NCBI GenBank assembly: GCA_037178855.1
Contig: JASJZC010000003.1
Span: forward strand, 1,240,001-1,304,000
Reading direction: 5' to 3'
Source of the DNA: Oscheius sp. JU75
Lineage: Eukaryota; Nematoda; Chromadorea; Rhabditida; Rhabditidae
Length of the DNA stretch: 64,000 nucleotides
Shown: one piece after another, positions 55,323 through 64,000 of the stretch
Position numbering within the stretch: the first letter of the stretch is position 1
How the letters are laid out: the number at the start of each line of letters is the position of its first letter
Translations under genes and position numbers: made by a program
Notes under the pieces: model-generated
Seen by the model: only the letters and a program-made list of their open reading frames with translations
Databases searched by the model: none
Told to the model about the DNA's origin: nothing

Positions 55323-57302
55323 ATGGCAGCCGTGGACAACTTCAAACGACCGGCTATGCCGACGATGGATCTGGTACCAAGTGAGTTGTCTAGACGTTTC
55401 TGTAGAATCTGGTAAAGTAATTTTTCTGAAAAAAAAAGCCTACAGGCCCTGGTAAACTGACTCCATACGTCCCGAAAGCCCTTCATTTCTAAAAGTAGGG
55501 CCCGTCTTTTTTTTTCGCCCCTTTTTTTCTAGCTGTTTGCGTGTTTGACACCCTAACAGCTTCGGAAATTAAGTTTGTTGTAGAAGTCAATAATATTTCG
55601 TTTTTCGGGAGCTGAAAACGGGCTTTTTCCATAGAAAAAGCAAATTCTAACAAGAAAAATTGCCAATGAACAGTGCTGTAGCCGAAAAATCACTCATTTT
55701 GTCTATTTCCCAGTGACTACGTTTTTGTTCGTTGTCTTCATGCGTATGTAAAGCGGAAATCCAAAAACTGCTTAAACATATAGTCTGCAGAGAACCCTGA
55801 TCTGACAAAAATCGTTCCGCCGAGCTAATCTTCTATACTGGAGTTTTGTTGCCTCGTGGATGATACGAATGTGAAAAAAAAACATTATTAACCTACTATT
55901 TTCCAGCTAAACGTGGCAAATATGAGGAGAACATGGCCTTGGCCACGACAGGCCAAGGAGGACCCCAAGCTGCTCCTCGTCTCTCTAATCTCCTCGCCCC
56001 AATCATGCTCCTTCACGGCCACGAGGGCGAAATCTACACCGCGCGCTTCTGCACAGACGGGAGTTGTCTGGCCTCCGGCGGCTTCGATCAGAAAATCTAC
56101 CTCTGGAACGTGTTTGGCGAGTGCGAGAACTTCTCCACCCTACGAGGACATCACGGAGCTGTCATGGACCTCAATTTCAATACAGATTCCAGGTTTTTCA
56201 TGCTCTTTTTCCTGAAATGGTTGAAAATTTGCAGCGTTCTGTTCTCGGCAGGGACGGACAAGACCGTCAGGGCCTGGGATATGCAGACGGGAGTCTGCAT
56301 GAGACGATACAAGGCACACGGGGACATTGTCAATGCCTGTCATCCTGTCAGAAGGGGTCCCCTACTGGTGGCATCGGCCAGTGACGATGGTAGCGTGAAG
56401 ATTCACGATATTAGGCAGAGGGACCCGGTCAAGAGCTACGAAAGCAAGTTCCAGCAGACCGCGGTAGGTTTTGCCTTACTTTTAGGATCTGAAGTCAACT
56501 GGATTCTTGCCATTTTAATCTTTTGTACACCTTGGCATAATTTTTGCCGGAGGTTTTTTGGATGCATCAGTTTCATGCTTTTTTTTACCAGGATCAAAAT
56601 AAGTGCTAAGGGGATTTTTGTAACTTTCCCCCTTTTTTCCTATAATCCTTCCTAATTTCCAGATCACATGGAACGACATGGCCGACCAGATCATCGTGGG
56701 TGGCATCGACAACGAAATCAAGGTTTGGGACATTCGTCGTGACGACGTCAGCTACGTCCTCCGAGGTCATGCTGATACCGTCACAGGAATCAGCCTCAGC
56801 CCCAACGGCAATCACATCATCTCCAATTCCATGGATTGTTCAGGTTTTAGCCTATTTGTAATACAGTATATCCATAAAAAAAATTTAGCCAAACAGTGGG
56901 ACGTAAGACCATTTGCTCCCGCGGAGCGTCTCGTCAAGACCTTCTACGGACATCAGCACAATTTCGAGAAGAATCTGCTCAAATGTGGCTGGTCCCCGGA
57001 TGGAACCCGAGTCACAGCGGGATCGAGTGATCGCTTCGTCTACGTCTGGGACGTGGCCTCGAAGAAGCTCCTGTATAAGCTCCCAGGACATCATGGCAGC
57101 GTCAATGCCACGGACTTCCATCCCAAGGAGCCTATTCGTGGGTTTTTATTAAATTTTCCTAGCTGAAAGTTGCTCTAATTTGTTTCACAAAATTATAGTG
57201 CTGTTATCATTTTTTCACCTTTCAAAAACCCTCTAAAAACTCTATTTTTTAGTCCTCTCGGCCTCCAGCGACAAGCGCATCTACCTTGGAGAAGTGGCCT
57301 AG
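55323..57302 (+). CDS. SNRNP40: U5 snRNP 40-kDa WD-repeat protein, 350 aa
   Basis: Seven-bladed WD40 propeller of the U5 snRNP. Exons 55323-55380, 55907-56192, 56235-56463, 56663-56843, 56889-57137 and 57253-57302 fit in phase to 350 aa (human 357). Hallmarks: APIMLLHGHEGEIY, LASGGFDQKIYLWNVFGECE, LFSAGTDKTVRAWD, ASASDDGSVKIHDIR, DQIIVGGIDNEIKVWDIRR, GHADTVTGISLSPNG, QWDVRPFAPAERLVK, HNFEKNLLKCGWSPDG, GSSDRFVYVWD, YKLPGHHGSVN and the end SASSDKRIYLGEVA. The near one-to-one match with human SNRNP40 in these segments makes the orthology clear. Second gene after NOSIP in a likely operon. Confidence 0.97.
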
Positions 57303-57527
57303 AAGACGTTTCTATATGGACAGAAGGCAGCGATCTCTCGTCAACGTTCTCTTTCTCCCAGTTCCTGTTGTTTCCTCCTCCCTACGGTCTATCATATACC
57401 TTTAAATTAACTAATTTGTCCATCTCCACACAATGAATCCTTCTGTAAATGCATATTTATTGTTACACTACGCTCTCGTTCAAATCCTAGCCTATTTTCC
57501 CGCGAAAATTAAAAAAATCACCAGATT

Positions 57528-60029
57528 ATGTGCAATTTGGTGAAGCAGGCCGTGGGGAGAGTATACGTCTCGTCCTCTCGATGCATTTACGAGAATCTGG
57601 CCTTCGAAGAGTACATTTTTCGAAGTCATGACCTCGAAAAGGACGGGGACGCCATGCTGATTTGGAGCAATAAGCCAGCAGTGGTGATAGGGCGACATCA
57701 GAATCCGTGGATCGAGTGCAATTTGCCTTTCCTTAGAAAGAGCGGAATTGACTTGGCTAGAAGGCATAGTGGAGGAGGGACGGTCTATCACGATATGGGT
57801 GGGTTTCCGTTCGTTTTTTTTTCGTGATGATTTAGTAATGGTTCAAGGGCAAACTAGAAACGATATATCGCAAGAGACTTTCTTCGAGCACAAATGTACC
57901 AAAATCTCTTATAGGGACAGTGACATTGCGAGTATATGGGTGTCCCTAGGCACGACTTTTGTTGTTGAGTTTTGCGACGAATTCCACTGTCCCTTTAATG
58001 GACGCAAATGCCTCTCTTGCCGTGGAGTTCGAATAATTTTTCAGTCAAAACTTTAGTCATGAATACCGTGAAGAGCCAACCCTTTAAGATTACGTCATTG
58101 AGTATACTATTCAACCCGCGTTAGTTTTGCGTTACTTGACAAAACGATATAACCGGAATCTCGGCATTATCATTAGTTTCAAAACTGAGTTTACCGTGCT
58201 AATTGTGCTACAATCGAAGCCGTTCATACGCTAATTTCGAAGTCTTGAAGCCATTATTCTGCCCTCCTTCCAGTTCCCAAGCCTTCATCAACTCATACTC
58301 TTCCAGGCAACCTAAACATCTCTCTGCTAACTAGTCACAAATCACACTGCCGACCCCGAAATCTTCGCTTCCTCTCTTCGGCCATCAACGACAATTTTAG
58401 GGTCAATGTAAGCTTTTTAGTCCCTTTTTGCTACCATCTTCGATGAAAAATAGCACACAAAATGCCTCCAGGTAGTTCCTAACAGCCGAGACGACATGGA
58501 GCTCCAGCCGGGGAGCCGAAAATGCTCCGGGACGGCTGCCAGAATCTCCAGAGGCCGGGCATATCATCACCTAACGCTCCTAGTCGAGGCCGATCTAAGG
58601 AAGCTGAGCACGTCCTTGAAATCGCCCTTCATTGTAGGGTTTTTGTATTTTGATAAACAAAAAAAATGGATTTAGAAAGACATAAAATCGAACGCCACAG
58701 CGAGTATTCGAGCCCCGGCAGTAGGTTTCCTGAAGGAGGACGACAAGACGGTGGAGACGCTACGTGTGAGGGAGAAGATTGTAGAGAGGTTTGCGGCACA
58801 GTTTGAGGTATTGTGTTAGAAAGTTGCTGTGCCAGTAATGTCACAATATACATTAAAAACGTGTCACAAAAGTAGGATACTAAGGGTCGAAATGCCCGGT
58901 TTTTAGGGTGGAAAGAATCCTAAAACAGAACATGTATGACAAAATTACCCCGGTTACATAAAACTGTAAGTCACTAATCCTCCAGGCGGGAGTATGTCCA
59001 ACACAAACGCCTTTTGTCAGATCGGAGAACTAGTCCCTCACTACTTGACTTTGACCATTGTAAAAACAGGACGCATCATGAGCATCGCCTTTCAAATTTT
59101 GTACCAGAGCTACAGCGAAGTGTTTGACGCTTTGCTCCAACCTCACAGTAGTCTATGAAGAATGTCATCAGGAGGGTGTTAGACTTGAGCCGCTGTCCTT
59201 GATCCTATCCTAATATGTTTCAGTGCGTATAAAAAGCGGAGAATATTTCCAACAGTTCGGTAAGATTACCTCAGGACACTGTATTTTGGTTGGCAAGTTT
59301 GGCCGGTCAGTTATAGGGTGTATCTGTGAGCATTTTCGAATTTTGCAAACCATGAAATGTTAAGTCAAATTCCTTAAAGAAAACCCAAACTTTTTTTTTT
59401 GCAGAATTGTCCAATCCAGGACGTGAACGTGCTCTCGGAGATGTCCGAAAATGAGCAGATCGCAAAAAACTACTACGATCTCGTCTGCTTCGACTGGGTG
59501 TTCGGCAAGACCCCCAAGTTCACCTACGAGAAAGACGGCACTGCAATCCAAGTAGAGAAGGGCTTCATCACCGAGACGAGCTCACCGAAATATACCGTAG
59601 GACAGAGGTTTTGGCTAGATGGTTGTTAATTTATCATTGTTATTTCTTTGTTTTAGGATATAAATTTTTATTTTTGCGTCGGTTTTAGAGGCTTGAAAAG
59701 ACGCTATTTCGTCTCGTTTCCTCTTTTTCAGTGATAGTCAGAAAGTGGCTCAAAGTTTAGAATCGCTGATGATTCGGCATCTCTTCAGATGTAGACGACC
59801 ACCATTAGGTGCACATTTTCGGCAGAATACTTATTTTAGGTTAGTCTACTTTTATACGTTATTGTCTTGCTCTGATAAGTCTTTGCCCGTGAAACCCAGT
59901 CGTAGTTTCTGGTTTCCAGCTTTTACAGGACCTTTATCCAAAAAAAACCTGGATAAAGTCTGTAACTTTTTCCAGAAAAATTTCAATTTGGAAAACCGTG
60001 ACTTTATCCAAGCTTTTATTTCTGAATAA
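57528..60029 (+). CDS. LIPT1: Mitochondrial lipoyltransferase LIPT1 (3' end uncertain)
   Basis: Transfers lipoyl groups onto E2 subunits of 2-oxoacid dehydrogenases in mitochondria. The ATG is 3 nt after ATCACCAG, a likely acceptor, 225 bp after SNRNP40. Exons begin at 57528, about 58306, about 58472, about 58677, about 59405 and probably about 59740. Motifs: IYENLAFEEYIF, PAVVIGRHQNPWIECNL, ARRHSGGGTVYHDMGN, then RKCSGTAARISRGRAYHH, which carries the conserved Lys of the ligase fold, SPFIKDIKSNATASIRA, and WVFGKTPKFTYEK. An unspliced frame stops at 59627-59629; splicing at 59598 to about 59740 extends the match to human LIPT1 (KVAQSLESLMIRHLFRC). The final residues to 60029 are uncertain. 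Confidence 0.9.
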
Positions 60030-60430
60030 AGTTATAATCTGTTCAAGAACACAGTTAACTGGCAGCATACTGTAGAAATTTCTCTCGCAGCCCGCCGTGC
60101 CAGTCCTTTAACATTTGGCAGCGGTTTAGGCTATATAGTATATTTTCTTCGTCGTAAGCCGGAATTGGAACGACATGTATCCTACCGCATACGTAATCAT
60201 TGAGGCTAGTATGCTGTACAATGTCAGCCAGATATATCTGACAGTTTTTTTGAAATACTCGTTCCCTAACTGAATATTGCTTGTCCCAAAAACACCATGA
60301 ACCCGAGGGCGTATTGAATTTTCTGGTCAAAAACATTTTCTTTAGTAAAACTGGAGAACTAATTGAGGACTAGGCAGTAGTTTGATGCCAGTTCGACCCA
60401 CCGAAAAGATCCGAGTTTTGAGGCACTGAT

Positions 60431-62150
60431 ATGCCCGCCCTTTGCCCGCTTCAAACATGGATGTGGCAAGCTATACCATATTTCAGCCAGACCCGTCGCC
60501 TCCACCCTAGTCAGAAAGCTAGTCAGGACTACTACGTGACCCTCGGAGTGAGGAAAGACGCCACACAGCGGGAGATCAAGTCTGCCTACTACCAGCTCTC
60601 CAAAAAGGTCCTATTTTTTCTATATTGAGTCGCAGAAAATTGCTTACAGTACCATCCAGATGTTGCCGGGAAGGACGCTACTGCAGCAGCCAAGTTCATC
60701 GAGATCAGTGAGGCCTACGACTGTCTAAGGGACCCACAAAAGTTGGTTTTATAGTCTCTTTTTGCGGAAAAGGAAGGAGGATCTAAAAATAGGATATAGC
60801 GCCAAAAATTCAAACGAATATTTTGACGGGAAAGTTAAAAAGACACGAGTTGGCGGGTTATTCAAAGATGGAATTTTGGCGGAAAAGATAGGTAATTTTC
60901 CAGGAGAAGGGCCTACGACAACCAGGTCACCGGGGGAGGTGGTCGTTATACCGGAGACTACAGCCAGGACCCTTTCGGAGCCTATCAACAAGTTTTTCGA
61001 CAGTCCTACCAGCGCCAACAAGGAGCCAATCCCTTCCATGATCGACAGTTCACCCAGGCTGAATATGAGAGAGTATGATAATTTTTCGTAATACAAGACA
61101 GGAGTAATTAAGATATGGAACCACTTCAATAGGATGAGGAATGAGCGCGAGACGTACGATCAGCGGATGGAATACGAGAGGCAGAAGCTCTGGATGGAAT
61201 TTGCGCGGCGGAGAGCCGAGAGATGGCAGGCTTTTCATCAGAGGTAGGGTGTAGTTTTTTTGCTTTCATTCTCTTTTTCTTGTACGCAATTTGTCCTCAT
61301 GAGTATAACGTCGACAAAAATCGGCAGAATCCATTTTTCTTTGAATAAAAATGCCGCGCAATTCGCGCCAATGTTTAAAAAAAGCGACTGAATTTCTTGC
61401 CTCGTCCAACACTCCATCAGAAACTGTAGTAATCAGCTTGATTTGATTGTCAGTAACGAGCATACTTTTCCGCCAGGTTTAATCAACGATTTTCGTCACT
61501 CTTGACTTCCTAAATTTCGGTGTAGCTTTTCTTTCCGATCTGCAGTTTTTTATTCTCTTTCCCCGTTCCGCTAAACCGACCAGGCACAGTTCTTAAAAAT
61601 GGCAGTTCATTTGAAGTGAAAAGTTACCATAACCAAATTGTTTTCATAGAGATGTTGTCCATAGTTTAATTTGACCAATTCATTCATTTTTTAGATACCC
61701 CAACGGCCCGCCCGGTTCCTTCAAGTGGGAATTCAGCTGGGGCAACAACAGCAATCCCGAGCAGCAAGAACGTCGTGTCTACCAGGGTCGTGAGCTGCTA
61801 CGCCGGATCGTCATCGTCTACTTTGTCTGCTTCCTCGTCGTCAGCTTCGTTCAGGTCTTCTACTATGCCATGTAAGCGATTTTCTTAAACTTGTAACGAA
61901 AAAAAATTAAAGAGGCGCTAATCCGAAACGCGAAGTCAAGTCACCGGAGGCTGTGGACAATATCAAAATCCAGGAGATTATGAATAGGATGCCAGCATCC
62001 CAGACTGACTACATTTACAGGCAGCCACAGGAGACAGAAGAAAACCAGGGGCCGATCCCATCGGAACGATACAGCTACTATCCGGGACAGGAAGTCACCA
62101 GCAGGGATGAACACGGCTCATCCTTCTCGACTTACATAACGAGACCGTAG
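60431..62150 (+). CDS. Membrane-anchored type C J-protein (DNAJC4-like)
   Basis: Hsp70 co-chaperone. Six exons, the first 60431-60607, the last about 61914-62150. Residues 1-30 are non-acidic with several Arg/Lys (possible mitochondrial targeting). A complete J domain follows: [20 protein letters not shown], then [10 protein letters not shown] with the essential [23 protein letters not shown]. Next is a Gly/Gln/Arg-rich and helical linker ([19 protein letters not shown]), then a transmembrane helix [20 protein letters not shown] and a polar tail ending [11 protein letters not shown] domain near the N-terminus with a single helix later on matches DNAJC4-type proteins. About 400 bp after LIPT1; operon membership is less certain than for the genes before it. 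Confidence 0.85.
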
Positions 62151-63440
62151 ATTTAGCTAGGTGTGAATAGAGAAGGATACGGGTATAATACCTATGTAAA
62201 TAGATAGTATGTGGTTATAAAGAGAGTGTAGAAAGGATGAAGATCTTGTGAGGGCAGATTATTCGCAAATGGTTTTTAAAGAACGACGTACAATAGTGGA
62301 GATATGAAGCCCAACTTCCCTACCCAGTTCATCACTAAAGCGGTTTCTGTTCAGAATCCTTCCAAGGTTCTTCCAACCGTTTCTGTTTCCGTCATACCCT
62401 CTGAAAGTTTTGAAAGTCTTGTTGACGAAGAAAACATGGTTTTGCGGCATTCCTCTTTTTTTTTTTAGAAAGATAGCTCCTTTGCTGCTTATAGCAACGA
62501 GCGAAAATCCTTCTTTAATCCAAAGCTCCCGTCAAGATCAGCCTTTCAAGGCATGAGCTTCTCGTTTATATCGTGCAGGTTGTTTAACCATTGAGAATAT
62601 GGAAGGTTGGAGAACATTTGATGATGAAAAGACGAAGCCTTCCTGGGTCAAGATACCACGTAAAAATCAATAGAAAGGTGTGAAACTGGGACAGGAACCA
62701 ACAGTAACACCAAAGCGGTTTCTCATTGCAAAAGACATCAATGCAAGAAGCAGTACGGCACAAAGTTGAGGACAATATAAAGAGGAAACTATCTATAGAA
62801 AGCCCTTCCCTTTATTATAGTCGTTTAGCAAAACGTTTCCAATTAAAAGTCCTCCTAATAAGGTCTTACAGAAAGAGCACTTTCCAGATAAAAAGTATCA
62901 ACTACCATGTTCTAGAATTTCGTTCCGACCCGTCAGTTCCTGTTAGGACTAATCCTCTAGCTCTGTGACAGCCACTCACTGCTTGTCTCTCTTCAAAGAC
63001 GGTCGTCTCTGCAAATGAAGCTCCGTCTCTCCGCTCCTAAACATAGCCGCTGCCTTCCAGTGTCCCTATGCCAATTCTAGCAGCAAGATCAGACAGTTTT
63101 CGTCCGATATAAGGGACTTTCAAAGAATGCGCGGGAAAAGCTATAGGATTCTACGAGTAGATCCGGCCCGTCTTATCAGGAAGGTCCTGGAAACTTTATG
63201 GATTTGGAATGTTCGTTATGCTGTCTGCTTTGAAATTCTTAGACTGCCCACCCAGCTTCAGGTTCTGGAGAGAACAGCGGCAATGTTGCTCCAGCCGAAA
63301 CTGCCACGAGCCAGACTCTCGGATGAACGACGATTTTCATCTTAATAGCTGCTCCAGTGATCCTTCTATTTCATTAAACAGATCGAGACCAGTCAGTTAG
63401 AACGAAAACCAGAGGAAGTTGCGCCAGTTGAGCCAGTGAA
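62151..63440. other. Spacer between the J-protein and histone H3 genes (convergent)
   Basis: No exon with protein character. Moderately AT-rich, no strong repeat apart from the inverted H3 piece at its end. Confidence 0.55.
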
Positions 63441-63483
63441 ATGCAACTGGCTCGCCGTCTTCGCGGAGAACACTCCTAAGAAG
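63441..63483 (+). repeat. Inverted copy of the histone H3 3' end
   Basis: ATGCAACTGGCTCGCCGTCT to CTAAGAAG on the plus strand equals the last 12 codons, stop and a few following bases of the H3 gene (63645-63603, minus strand) with one mismatch in 43. The two copies face each other about 120 bp apart. Confidence 0.95.
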
Positions 63484-63606
63484 AGCCAAAATGAAAAAAA
63501 AACAAGATTTGGAAGCGTAAGGGCTTTATGCCATGCAAAATAGAGTTGGATTGAATAGTTCTGAAGAGAACTGTTGGGTTATTATCAAAGTAGTTGGTTG
63601 AGCTTC

Positions 63607-64000
63607 TTAGGAGCGTTCTCCGCGAAGACGGCGAGCCAGTTGCATGTCCCTGGGCATGATAGTCACTCTCTTGGCGTGAATGGCGCAGAGATTGGTGTCC
63701 TCGAAGACTCCGACCAGGTAGGACTCAGCGGCTTCCTGGAGAGCCATGACGGCCGAGCTCTGGAAGCGCAGGTCGGTCTTGTATTCCTGGGAGATCTGAA
63801 GGAGGAACTTTATTACAAAACTTTTGGAAATAAACTAACTTCGCGGACAAGACGCTGGAAGGGCAGCTTGCGGAGAAGAAGATCCGTGCTCTTCTGATAC
63901 TTGCGGATCTCGCGCAGAGCGACGGTGCTAAATTTTTTGAATGAGGTGAAAGTGAAGAAAAGTACTTACCCGGGGCGGTAACGGTGAGGCTTCTTGACCC
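63607..64000 (-). CDS. Histone H3, divergent, intron-containing (5' end outside window)
   Basis: Nucleosome core histone. Exons 64000-63970 (open at the window edge), 63927-63840 and 63796-63607 fit in phase and cover about residues 35-135. [57 protein letters not shown] and [20 protein letters not shown] are seen, ending GERS. SAVM is the canonical H3 type rather than the H3.3 AAIG. Unusual changes: ISQEYKTD for IAQDFKTD, ESY for EAY, GVFED for GLFED, MPRD for MPKD, and final Ser for Ala. Introns are normal for variant H3 genes and unusual for replication-type ones. Confidence 0.93.

Overview
The window is eukaryotic and almost certainly from a nematode. Genes are split by many short GT-AG introns, often 35-60 bp. 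Several start codons sit 0-10 nt after a pyrimidine-rich AG that looks like a spliced-leader acceptor. One giant gene is built from cysteine-rich ET modules, a family known from nematodes, and a galectin has the layout of C. elegans LEC-1. No bacterial features were seen. The species cannot be fixed from the sequence alone.

Layout. 0.15-4.5 kb (+): 3' two thirds of cullin-1. 5.2-16.6 kb (-): one gene of about 28 exons for a secreted, probably GPI-anchored protein of roughly 2,900 residues with about 29 ET modules. 16.6-31 kb: gene-poor DNA with CTCTGTCTC-type low complexity, hairpins, dispersed repeats, two broken RTE-like non-LTR retroelements, a broken mariner, one small secreted-peptide gene and a Cys-rich gene that was later duplicated at 35 kb. 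31.6-33.9 kb (-): ARM-like gene with an internal duplication. 35-47 kb: decaying local families (TSP1-like, galectin, membrane proteins, a small RING protein), including an intact galectin, an intact TSP1-like gene and a membrane protein with three PPxY motifs. 47.6-52.7 kb (-): SART1/SNU66. 53.4-62.2 kb (+): NOSIP, SNRNP40, LIPT1 and a membrane J-protein, close together and probably partly operonic. 63.6-64 kb (-): 3' part of an intron-containing, divergent histone H3.

How the genes relate. SART1 (U4/U6.U5 tri-snRNP), NOSIP (spliceosome-associated U-box protein) and SNRNP40 (U5 40K) lie next to each other; SART1 and NOSIP diverge from a 700-bp spacer, and SNRNP40 follows NOSIP by 149 bp. CUL1 is the SCF ubiquitin-ligase scaffold. 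The 35-47 kb block looks like fast-turnover secreted and membrane gene families, with pseudogenes beside intact copies.

Main point of interest: the ET-module gene has alternating A/B modules, a tandem 7-8-module higher-order repeat, and one patch that is nearly identical at DNA level. Several genes in the 33-43 kb block carry frameshifts, some at homopolymers, so assembly error and true decay cannot be separated from sequence alone.
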